A stretch of 64,000 nt of DNA from G965216695 sp965216695 (GTDB lineage: Bacteria; Pseudomonadota; Gammaproteobacteria; Pseudomonadales; Azotimanducaceae): assembly GCA_965216695.1 (NCBI GenBank), contig OZ244212.1:2542001-2606000 (forward strand), read 5' to 3'. A model generated the notes under the pieces. The model had not been told where the DNA came from, made no database searches, and was given only the letters and a program-made list of their open reading frames with translations. Positions within the stretch are counted from its first letter, which is position 1; each line of letters opens with the position of its first letter. Positions 26,799 to 34,049 of this stretch are shown in pieces. The translations under genes were made by a program, and so were the position numbers.

Positions 26799-27833
26799 CT
26801 ACAACGCCAGATCCACCCCGAGTTTGTTCAATACATTCTCGATTCGATTCCCGAACGTAATGTCGATTCCGTTCTCGTCTTCGCCGCCAGCGAACAGCAG
26901 CGAAACTGCCTTCCCAGTGGTGTCTACAATCAATGAACCGGAGTCCCCACCCAGGCTGAACGGCTTGCCGTTGTCCCCTATCACTTCGATCTGGTCGCTG
27001 AATTGCGCGATCAACGGGTTGGCTTCCGTGCCCATATTCACCTGCAGTTGATCGACATTCACAGACGTGATTCTCCCGGAGGTTACGCCGGTCGTGCGCC
27101 CGGCCTTAGTGACGGGGCGCTCCAGGTCGTCTACGCTAACCTCGCGAACACCGCTCACTACGCCGGGTATTGCCTCCGTCCAACCCAGCCAGAATTCCAT
27201 ATCGGGGAAGAGTTCAGCGACGGCGCAATCCACCAGGTTGCTGCGCTGGAATGAAATCGGTACGAACCGGTCCAATACGCCGATCATGTTGCGTGCCGAC
27301 GTGTTGCCATCGCCAGTGCTCGGTTGCAACACTGGGTCACCTGGTTGCGAGTCATTCACATTGGCTAGTACGTGATTGTTGCTGAGCGCGTAGTACGCGG
27401 TTTCGTCTTCGACGATGAACCCAAGGGTTCCGGAAAACGCAACGCCAGGAACGAGGACGCTTACCGAAAGGCCGGCCTCCAGCGGCCGCTGCCTGCCACG
27501 AAAGAATGCGATAGGCGGCTGCCGTTTCTGCACCTTGGGTACGAGACGTACGTCGCATTCGCCTTTCGCCTGCGCATAGATCGATTCCGCAAGGTTCCGA
27601 GCGCCACGAGTCACCTGAATTCGTGCGGACAAAAGGTAGTCGCCGCGGCGTTTTCCTTTTGCGATGCCGAGCGCTACCCGGCTGCTGCGGGGGTTGCGCA
27701 CATGGGCGGAGTCCATGCGGCGCGCAAATCGGGTATTGTCGCGCGCAACGCCCATGGAGCGCCCGAACGCGGTAGGTAGCGTTGGTACAGCAGACAGTTC
27801 TTCTTTCAGGCTTTGTACGGATGAAAGTTTCAT
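26799..27833 (-). CDS. Nal1-like trypsin-fold protease, no signal peptide
   Basis: 344 residues. About residues 50-105 form a small alpha/beta domain (VALGIAKGKRRGDYLLSARI) followed by a chymotrypsin-like domain with H154 (ALSNNHVLANV), D202 (LVDCAVAEL) and S298 (SLGGDSGSLIV). The order and the NNHVL and GDSGS motifs fit the Nal1-like group of intracellular trypsin-fold proteases. No export signal is visible. It is divergent from a small gene whose protein appears to carry the same N-terminal domain type. The target is unknown. Confidence 0.82.
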   Translation of the reverse strand: MKLSSVQSLKEELSAVPTLPTAFGRSMGVARDNTRFARRMDSAHVRNPRSSRVALGIAKGKRRGDYLLSARIQVTRGARNLAESIYAQAKGECDVRLVPKVQKRQPPIAFFRGRQRPLEAGLSVSVLVPGVAFSGTLGFIVEDETAYYALSNNHVLANVNDSQPGDPVLQPSTGDGNTSARNMIGVLDRFVPISFQRSNLVDCAVAELFPDMEFWLGWTEAIPGVVSGVREVSVDDLERPVTKAGRTTGVTSGRITSVNVDQLQVNMGTEANPLIAQFSDQIEVIGDNGKPFSLGGDSGSLIVDTTGKAVSLLFAGGEDENGIDITFGNRIENVLNKLGVDLAL

Positions 27834-27860
27834 GGGTTCCTCCGTGGACGGTGTCCGTTG

Positions 27861-28271
27861 ATGGATTACAATAGGCGCATGACCGACATGGGCCGAGTTT
27901 TGGAATGTAAAGCGCGTGTGCTGGCGGCGGTGCAGGATGCGTCATGGTTGCGGGGCGTGGGACTTGCCCGGGTCGATGGGCGCGTTGGGGTGCTCGTGAG
28001 TGTACAGAGCGCCCACGCTTTGGAAGCAGAGTCAGCCATCGAGGCGCTGGACCTCGACGTTCCTGTGCGCGTACGCGAGGTGCGAAACGTACGTGCACGT
28101 TCATCGGAAACGCATGTTGATTCGGAAAACTGTGACCCGGAGCCTGAGCTCGGCGAGGATTCTTTGGAATCCGATGTGAGTGGCGCGACGTCGCAGAACG
28201 CGTCGGACGATGCTGCACTGCTGAAGCAGCTCCGTGAGATGGCCGCAAAGCGACTCGATCGTAGCAGGTAG
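27861..28271 (+). CDS. Small protein sharing the N-terminal domain of the neighbouring protease
   Basis: About 136 residues; start uncertain, with ATG at 27861, 27879 or 27888 and no strong ribosome binding site. Residues near 20-75 (LRGVGLARVDGRVGVLVSV, then LDLDVPVRVREV) resemble the domain found N-terminally in Nal1-like peptidases, including the one read divergently next door. The C-terminal half is acidic and ends in a basic helix (KQLREMAAKRLDRSR). A role as separate propeptide, inhibitor or sensor for the protease is inference. Confidence 0.6.
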   Translation: MDYNRRMTDMGRVLECKARVLAAVQDASWLRGVGLARVDGRVGVLVSVQSAHALEAESAIEALDLDVPVRVREVRNVRARSSETHVDSENCDPEPELGEDSLESDVSGATSQNASDDAALLKQLREMAAKRLDRSR

Positions 28272-28386
28272 CCGTTCGTTTGATGTCTCAGCGGCGCTGT
28301 GTTCACTGTGCGCCATCCCCTTCAAAGCAGCCTCTAAAGAGTACTCTCAGTTACGCTGCTTGATAATCAGGAAACCTCAACGGCAA

Positions 28387-28401
28387 AAGTAGAAAAAAGT
28401 A
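28387..28401 (+). repeat. A-rich boundary motif, copy 5
   Basis: AAGTAGAAAAAAGTA, exact copy, running directly into the 25-base direct repeat that brackets the calpain region. Confidence 0.6.
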
Positions 28402-28420
28402 CGATCGCAACCCGAGCGCG
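28396..28420 (+). repeat. 25-bp direct repeat, left copy
   Basis: AAAGTA-C-GATCGCAACCCGAGCGCG; the right copy starting at 29906 differs only at the seventh base. The pair brackets the scrap genes and the calpain-like gene. Confidence 0.65.
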
Positions 28421-28708
28421 GTGGAAGCCTGTTCGACTACTGCGACCGTTGCCGAACGGAAGGTGACCGAAAGGCGTTGCGCAGGCGTATGGAAACCCTG
28501 TGGAGGGACGGCAGGCGCATTCGCGGCGCCCAGGGCGCATTGTCATTTATCGCAGAGCACCCGGATGTATTCGCAGGTTTGCCGTCCGTGTACACCGCGC
28601 AAATACAGAGCGCTATCTCAATGCCGCCATTCCGGTGATCCGGCATGAAGGCGCGCTCGAATTCAACATCGTCGCAACGTTGTTCAAGCTCGGGGATGAT
28701 CGGTTTTC
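28419..28708 (+). pseudogene. Fragment of the MutS-like gene
   Basis: About 290 bases very similar to an internal 5' part of the intact MutS-like gene downstream (its bases 30825-31112), for example GGCAGCCTGTTCGACTACTG against GGAAGCCTGTTCGACTACTG. The reading frame is interrupted: small indels and substitutions break it and the ATPase part is missing. It is a decayed partial duplication. Confidence 0.8.
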
Positions 28709-28713
28709 GTAGC

Positions 28714-28800
28714 GACGATTCTTGCCGACACCGCCGCAAGGGCGGAGGACCTCGACGAAGCCGCGGCGGCTGAAGCGAAGGAAGCGGAGTGTAAGGTAGG
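28714..28800 (+). pseudogene. Fragment of the atpC 3' end
   Basis: GACGATTCTTGCCGACACCG and the bases after it match atpC from 2644; after GCGAAGGAAGC the fragment jumps to GGAGTGTAAGGTAGG, the atpC stop region, so about 115 bases were lost between short GAAGC repeats. Directly joined to the MutS-like fragment. Confidence 0.8.
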
Positions 28801-28832
28801 TTAAGGCTAAGCGCCTGGAGTGAGGTACGGCG

Positions 28833-29756
28833 CTAAGGCGAGCCGTAGAAGAGCCACTTGAACCGATCCTTCATTTCATTGACCTTCAACTTGAACGTGT
28901 TCTGCTTCCAGGAATCGTAGATCGTGACCTCATTGCGTTTCAATTCGACCACGGTGTATCCGTGAACGTCGGAGGTCGCGATTGTGGGAACGCGCTTGGC
29001 GGCCTCGACCACTTTCTTTACTTCGGACGTCTTAGCCTTCGCCAGCTCAAGCCACTGAGGATTGCTACCTACGATGTCCTTCCATACGGGAATTGGGTCG
29101 GCAAAGTTCGTGAAAACGGCGTAGCCGGATTTATTCAGATACTTCGCGTACGCCTTTTCGATCACGCATGGCCAAAGCGCATCGGTGGGTGAACCCATGT
29201 AGATCATGATTACGTTCTTGGAATCGTCGGTGTAGAAAACGCTGCTGACCTTTTGCACGGTCTTGGCAATCGCTACCTCAAAGTAGCGCTGGCTCGGCAT
29301 CTTTGCCGGTGGATCGCCACTTAGATCCTTGCGCACTTTGCGGAGGTCGACCATCGCGGCCGGTTGTTTCTTGGTGCGTGTCTTCGGCCGAATCATACCA
29401 TCGATGTGCTTGTCGCCAACGGTAGTATTCGCGAGCGCGCAGAGAATCGAAGCGAGTGCGCAGCCCATCAGCTTGTCGGATTGCTTTGGATCTTTCCAGT
29501 GAGGTTTCTTCTTGTTCTTCTTGGAGTAAAGGTCCCACTTAACATCCTTTACTTCCTTGGTCGCGTAGTCGGTTGATGGCGGTACCATTTGCAGCGTCGG
29601 CCGCGTGGGACTGTTCTTAGGGATCGCTGCGCCTGGAGATGTAGCGTCATTCCCGATTGCAAGACCCGCGGGTCCACGAGGAACGACGGGGAGACTTAAC
29701 GGTGTGTTGGGAATGCCCCGGGGACCGCGAACCGTGTCTTGTTGTCTGAGCGTCAT
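28833..29756 (-). CDS. Calpain-like (C2) cysteine protease
   Basis: 307 residues from the more plausible ATG; a 31-codon upstream extension is possible, and no strong ribosome binding site marks either start. The Pro-rich N-terminus is followed by a domain resembling calpain: a nucleophile C99 in DKLMGCALASI, the helix ALWPCVIEKAYAKYL typical of calpains, and H265 in TSDVHGYTVVEL followed by VTIYDSW, where the third catalytic position is Asp rather than the usual Asn. No export signal. It lies alone among duplicated gene scraps, bracketed by direct repeats, so it looks acquired. Confidence 0.7.
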   Translation of the reverse strand: MTLRQQDTVRGPRGIPNTPLSLPVVPRGPAGLAIGNDATSPGAAIPKNSPTRPTLQMVPPSTDYATKEVKDVKWDLYSKKNKKKPHWKDPKQSDKLMGCALASILCALANTTVGDKHIDGMIRPKTRTKKQPAAMVDLRKVRKDLSGDPPAKMPSQRYFEVAIAKTVQKVSSVFYTDDSKNVIMIYMGSPTDALWPCVIEKAYAKYLNKSGYAVFTNFADPIPVWKDIVGSNPQWLELAKAKTSEVKKVVEAAKRVPTIATSDVHGYTVVELKRNEVTIYDSWKQNTFKLKVNEMKDRFKWLFYGSP

Positions 29757-29877
29757 GCAAGCGAATATAGCACGCAGACGCCGAGGGAGCCGGAAGTACC
29801 TGCCTTTCGTGAAGGAATGCAGCCCAAGCACCGCCGGACATGAATCCAATATCAGCGGAGTGACACCGTGAAGTGTG

Positions 29878-29901
29878 TCAGACGATGCTGCACGGCTGAA
29901 G
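29878..29901 (+). repeat. Scrap of the 3' end of the small gene at 27.9 kb
   Basis: 24 bases matching 28203-28226 at 22 positions (CAGACGATGCTGCACGGCTG here), just left of the right-hand 25-bp repeat. Confidence 0.5.
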
Positions 29902-29905
29902 TATC

Positions 29906-29930
29906 AAAGTAGGATCGCAACCCGAGCGCG
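29906..29930 (+). repeat. 25-bp direct repeat, right copy
   Basis: AAAGTA-G-GATCGCAACCCGAGCGCG, 24 of 25 bases identical to the left copy, about 1.5 kb away. Confidence 0.65.
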
Positions 29931-29965
29931 ATGCGAAAACACCAGCGCCCGGGTCTACGAGCCGT

Positions 29966-30589
29966 TTACCGCCCCAGATCCTCCGTTGCTACGAGGTAAC
30001 CCATGAAATTCACTTCCACCGGAAACACGTCGCCAACGTTAAGCGCTACGCTCGCCGTTGGGGTGCGCCCTGCCGGTAGCACCTGCACGGGTGACTGAAA
30101 GTGCAGCGATTGCGTTTCCCCGGGTTTTAGAATCATCGGCGTGCCCGCACCGAATTGCACGCCGGCTGCGTTCTTGCTGCTGACGCGCACCACGGCCTGG
30201 CCCGATGAGCCGTTTATTGCCTGGCTGGACGCAACGATGTCGGTCACCACGAAGAAGTGACCCGCCGGAACAGGCACGATTGTGCCGGAGGGACTCGCGC
30301 AAATTGCATCCTGAGAGCCCGTTGAACTGAATGACGGCGTTACACACCGAATGGGCGTGCGCACGACGGTCGAACGTGTATCGAGCTCGGAGTTCGTGAC
30401 AACCACATCCACTGCGTTTGCCACAGTGGTTTCAACGGTGTTGGACACAATTGTGTCTACGGTGTTCGCGACGGTGGTTTCCACCGTGTTGATCACCTCT
30501 ACTTGAGAAGGGTTGTCCTCACTGCCTTTGGCCAGCCCTGTAGTGGAGAGTGTGAGCGAAATGATAATCGCGAGAATTCTTGAGTTCAT
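29966..30589 (-). CDS. Exported protein with NTV-type repeat region
   Basis: 207 residues. A signal peptide (ILAIIISLTLSTTGLAKG) is preceded by AAGGAAAGG at the start. About residues 33-65 form a repeat of roughly eight residues (INTVETTV, ANTVDTIV, SNTVETTV, ANAVDVVV), predicted extended or short-coil. A beta-rich domain follows with two cysteines (IRCVTPSF, AICASPSG) and a hydrophobic end. No known family. Divergent from the MutS-like gene with about 155 bases between. Confidence 0.72.
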   Translation of the reverse strand: MNSRILAIIISLTLSTTGLAKGSEDNPSQVEVINTVETTVANTVDTIVSNTVETTVANAVDVVVTNSELDTRSTVVRTPIRCVTPSFSSTGSQDAICASPSGTIVPVPAGHFFVVTDIVASSQAINGSSGQAVVRVSSKNAAGVQFGAGTPMILKPGETQSLHFQSPVQVLPAGRTPTASVALNVGDVFPVEVNFMGYLVATEDLGR

Positions 30590-30744
30590 GACCTTTCCTT
30601 GTATGTCCCTGTCGAATTGAAATGGTTAGCGCTACACCAGCGCTCCCGCGATGTTACGTCGGGGATGTATTGAAAGTAAAAGTCCACCCCCATGCCGCTG
30701 TGCGATAGGTATGATCGACACGTGGGGGCGGACAGCACACAAGA

Positions 30745-32085
30745 ATGAACGTCGAGATCAACGACAGCGAAGCGCTGTACCTGGACGCGGAGACCAGAGC
30801 GGATCTGAATCTCTTCGAACCGGAAGGTGGCAGCCTGTTCGACTACTGTGATCGCTGTCGAACGGAAGGCGGCCGAAAAGCGCTGCGCAGGCGTATGGAG
30901 ACCCCGTGGAAGGACCCGGAACGCATTCGCGGCACGCAGGAAGCGTTGTCGTGTATCGCACAGCACCCGGATGTGTTCGCAGGTTTGCCGTCCGAGTACA
31001 CCGCGCTGAATACAGAACGCTATCTCAATGCGGCCATTCCGGTGATCCGGCATGAAGGCGCACTCGAATTCAACATCGCCGCAACGTTGTTCAAGCTGGG
31101 GGATGATCAGTTTTACACGCGGGTGATGAAGGGTGTGGGGCTCACGCGCAAACTGATCGCGCGTCTGCTCCGGCTGAGCCGCGAACTGGATGCGCTTGAG
31201 CCCAAGGGCGAACTCATCCCAATCGCGCGTTCACTTTCGGAACTGTTGCACCGGCCGCGACTGGTGCGAATCAGAGACAGGTTCGAATCCAGACGTTACC
31301 GACACAGATTGAGATGCGATCAGGCCTTCCGCGTGACCGAACGGGCCGCCGTGCAGCAGTTGCTTGTACTTATCTATGAACTCGATGCGCTCGTTTCACT
31401 TGCTGAAGTCCACCGCGAGCGTGGGTTCACGATGCCGGTGATCGGCGAAGGCGCACTCAGAGTCGAGGCTGAGGAGCTCGTGTACCCGGGTCTGGAGAAA
31501 GCGGTGGGTAACCCGGTTGATCTCAGCCAGACGCACCGTCTGCTGTTTCTTACCGGCCCCAATATGGCCGGCAAAACCACGTACATGCGGGCGCTCGCGG
31601 TGGCGCTGTATCTTGCCCACCTCGGCATGGGCGTACCCGCGAAGCGGTTCGCGTTCGTACCCGCAGAACGGTTGATTACGGCGATTGCGCTGCAGGACGA
31701 TCTGGTGAATGGAATCAGCTATTTCCGTGCCGAAGCGCTTCGCATGAAAGCGGTGGCGGAGTCGGTGGGCGGCGGTTACCGCACGGTGGCGGTAATCGAC
31801 GAACCGTTCAAAGGCACCAATGTAAAAGACGCGTTCGATGCGTCACGCGAAGTGATCGAGCGACTCGCGATCGCACCAAACTGCTTGTTTGTGGTGAGCT
31901 CCCATCTCATCGAGCTGCAAGAACCGCTCGCGCAGGTGGACGGCATTACCTATGGCTACTTTCAGGCGGAGGAGGAAGGCAAACGCCTGTCGTTCGACTA
32001 CCGGATTCACCCCGGGGTATCAGACCAGCGTCTCGGGATGCGGGTGCTTCGGGAAGAAGGGGTATTCGATTTGTTGAAGCGGTGA
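30745..32085 (+). CDS. MutS-like ATPase lacking the mismatch-binding domains
   Basis: 446 residues: a MutS core/clamp-like helical part (residues 10-220) and a MutS domain V ATPase with Walker A GPNMAGKTT at 271-279, Walker B VAVIDEPFKGTN near 350 and LFVVSSHLIEL. The mismatch-recognition N-terminal domain I (Phe-X-Glu) is absent and there is no Smr nuclease, so it is not classical MutS or MutS2; such short MutS homologues are common and mostly uncharacterised. A partial decayed copy lies 2.3 kb upstream. Confidence 0.85.
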   Translation: MNVEINDSEALYLDAETRADLNLFEPEGGSLFDYCDRCRTEGGRKALRRRMETPWKDPERIRGTQEALSCIAQHPDVFAGLPSEYTALNTERYLNAAIPVIRHEGALEFNIAATLFKLGDDQFYTRVMKGVGLTRKLIARLLRLSRELDALEPKGELIPIARSLSELLHRPRLVRIRDRFESRRYRHRLRCDQAFRVTERAAVQQLLVLIYELDALVSLAEVHRERGFTMPVIGEGALRVEAEELVYPGLEKAVGNPVDLSQTHRLLFLTGPNMAGKTTYMRALAVALYLAHLGMGVPAKRFAFVPAERLITAIALQDDLVNGISYFRAEALRMKAVAESVGGGYRTVAVIDEPFKGTNVKDAFDASREVIERLAIAPNCLFVVSSHLIELQEPLAQVDGITYGYFQAEEEGKRLSFDYRIHPGVSDQRLGMRVLREEGVFDLLKR

Positions 32086-32215
32086 GCGACGGGACATGGT
32101 GAGAGCCCCGCGTTTTTCGCATTTGGCTGAATTTGGCGCTCGCGACTCAATCGACTAGCATCCTGACAGGCGCGCGTTGAATCGCGCGATATTCAGCGAT
32201 TGAGAATTTCAGATT

Positions 32216-33316
32216 ATGAGCGATCCCCGCCTCCCAGGACGCCTCGGCAACAACGACACGACTCTGGAAACCGACGAACGTACCGACCCCCGTATTGTGC
32301 AGGCGCTTGCGGCTGCTGGTGGGTTGCAAACGGTGGAAAGCGATGCCACCGCTGAGTCGAGTTACGAGGAATGTCTCGCGTTCTGCAGCGCGTTTGAAGA
32401 AGCGAATGCAGCGGTCCATCCGCAGATGCTTGCCGCTATGCCCCGCTTCGATAACGTTGAGGATTCGACCGAGTCCATTGCGGGCGTTGACGGCAACCCG
32501 ATAGCACTCCACATCCACCGGCCCACGGATTGCGCCGGTCCCCTGCCGGGCATCGTTCATATGCATGGCGGTGGCATGGTGTTGATGACCGCGCAGGACC
32601 CCAATGCCGTGCGCTGGCGGAAGAGCCTCGCGGCGTCGGGGCTCGTTGTGGTGGGTGTGGAGTTCCGCAACGGCGGCGGCGTGCTGGGCACCCACCCGTT
32701 TCCGGCGGGGTTGAACGACTGCGCGAGCGCGGTGCATTGGGTGCATGCCAATCGCGAAGCGCTCGGCATTTCCACGTTGATCGTGTCCGGCGAGTCGGGC
32801 GGTGGCAACCTGTGTATCGCCACAGCGTTGAAGGCGAACCGCGAGGGCTGGGTGGACGCGATCGACGGCGTCTATGCAATGTGCCCCTATATAAGTGGCG
32901 CCTATGCCGACCCGCCGGCTGCGTTGCCGTCGCTTCGGGAGAACGACGACTACGTGATCGGCTGCAAGATGATGGGAGCGCTCGCCAAAGTCTACGATCC
33001 CGAGGGCGCACACTCGAAGGACCCGTTGGCATGGCCGTACCATGCGCAGACCTCCGATCTGGAGGGTCTACCTCCCCATTTCGTGTCCGTAAATGAGCTG
33101 GACCCGCTGCGGGATGAAGGGCTCGCATTTTCCCGCAAGTTGCTTGCTGCCGGTGTCCCGACGGTAACGCATACAATCAACGGCACGCCGCATGCGGGGG
33201 ATCAGTCCTTTCCCGACGTGATTCCGGACATCTATCAGGCGAGCGTGCGGCCGGTGGGCGGTTTCGCGCGCAGCCTGGAACCTGGGGTCAGAGCAAAGGG
33301 ACAGATGAACGGCTGA
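32216..33316 (+). CDS. HSL-type alpha/beta hydrolase (esterase)
   Basis: 366 residues with oxyanion-hole motif HGGG at 117-120 and nucleophile S194 in GESGGGN, the hallmarks of hormone-sensitive-lipase family esterases acting on acyl or carboxylic esters. The catalytic acid probably lies in NELDPLRDE and the His in GTPHAGDQSF. No export signal. The last ten or so residues (PGVRAKGQMNG) and the stop codon are encoded by a REP-like palindrome, so the natural C-terminus has probably been replaced. Convergent with the marR-type gene. Confidence 0.88.
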   Translation: MSDPRLPGRLGNNDTTLETDERTDPRIVQALAAAGGLQTVESDATAESSYEECLAFCSAFEEANAAVHPQMLAAMPRFDNVEDSTESIAGVDGNPIALHIHRPTDCAGPLPGIVHMHGGGMVLMTAQDPNAVRWRKSLAASGLVVVGVEFRNGGGVLGTHPFPAGLNDCASAVHWVHANREALGISTLIVSGESGGGNLCIATALKANREGWVDAIDGVYAMCPYISGAYADPPAALPSLRENDDYVIGCKMMGALAKVYDPEGAHSKDPLAWPYHAQTSDLEGLPPHFVSVNELDPLRDEGLAFSRKLLAAGVPTVTHTINGTPHAGDQSFPDVIPDIYQASVRPVGGFARSLEPGVRAKGQMNG

Positions 33317-33373
33317 TCCAAATCGAGTCCGCTACGTATGAACGCGGTTGATCTGTCCCTTTACTCTGACCCC
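33284..33373. repeat. REP-like 90-bp palindrome, copy 1
   Basis: Arms GGGGTCAGAGCAAAGGGACA and TGTCCCTTTACTCTGACCCC pair almost perfectly; the middle differs from the second copy at 40616, which has the same length. It contains the stop codons of both convergent genes and should also end transcription in both directions. This type of palindrome is generally mobilised by REP-associated Y1 transposases; none lies in the window. Confidence 0.8.
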
Positions 33374-33846
33374 ACCGCTTCGCCGACATGCAGCACGGGG
33401 GATGCGTCGATCTCCTCGGCGTTCATCATGCTGGCAACCCGCTGCAGCGCAGACACGATCATGGACTTCTCCCAGTCTTCCAGCGCGGCGAAGCGTTTGC
33501 CGAAGGTGTCCTGAAGCGGAATGGGCGCTTTCTTTACGGTCGCACCGCCCTCCTCTGTTAGCGTTGCGTGCACCACGCGGCGGTCAGTGGTGCTGCGGTG
33601 TCGGCACACCAGCCCTCTCGCCTCGAGGCGGTCGATGATGGACGTAACCGTCGCCTGACTTAGGCTTATCTCGTTGGACAATCTGGATATGGACACGGCA
33701 CCCAGATCGCGAATGGCCTGCAGAATCAGCAGTTGCGGCGCGGTTAACCCAACCTGCTTGCTCAATTGGCGGGAATAGAGATCCGTTGCGCGAATAATCT
33801 GGCGCAGATTGATCAGAACCTGTTCTTCCTGGTTGAGCTCGGTCAT
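33361..33846 (-). CDS. MarR-family transcriptional regulator
   Basis: 161 residues with the MarR winged helix: helices up to LTAPQLLILQAIRDLG, recognition helix SLSQATVTSIIDRLEARGLV and wing HRSTTDRRVVHATLTEEGG. Proteins of this family are dimeric repressors released by small aromatic or lipophilic ligands. It is divergent from the TonB receptor operon and convergent with the esterase, so it may control the receptor operon. Its last residues (VGSE) and stop codon are supplied by the REP-like palindrome. Confidence 0.92.
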   Translation of the reverse strand: MTELNQEEQVLINLRQIIRATDLYSRQLSKQVGLTAPQLLILQAIRDLGAVSISRLSNEISLSQATVTSIIDRLEARGLVCRHRSTTDRRVVHATLTEEGGATVKKAPIPLQDTFGKRFAALEDWEKSMIVSALQRVASMMNAEEIDASPVLHVGEAVGSE

Positions 33847-33905
33847 CGCCTTCCCTCGAACACCCGCATTTTAGGGGACAAAGCGCGGCGCGCTCCATAG
33901 ATTAA

Positions 33906-33929
33906 AATTATTTTGTATTCAAAGTAATT
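33906..33929. promoter_or_regulatory. Candidate MarR operator
   Basis: AATTATTTT and AAAGTAATT form an inverted repeat (8 of 9 matching) around GTATTC in the AT-rich spacer between the MarR gene and the TonB receptor gene. The size fits a MarR dimer site; assignment is by position and symmetry only. Confidence 0.35.
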
Positions 33930-34049
33930 ACGAAAGAATTCTATAGAACGCTATATAACAAAACTCCTGAATTTAGTAGGATGCGTCGCCGATGAGAGCA
34001 TCGATCCAGACTGAACAAAGTTTGGACACTAATTATTTGGAGAGGTCTT

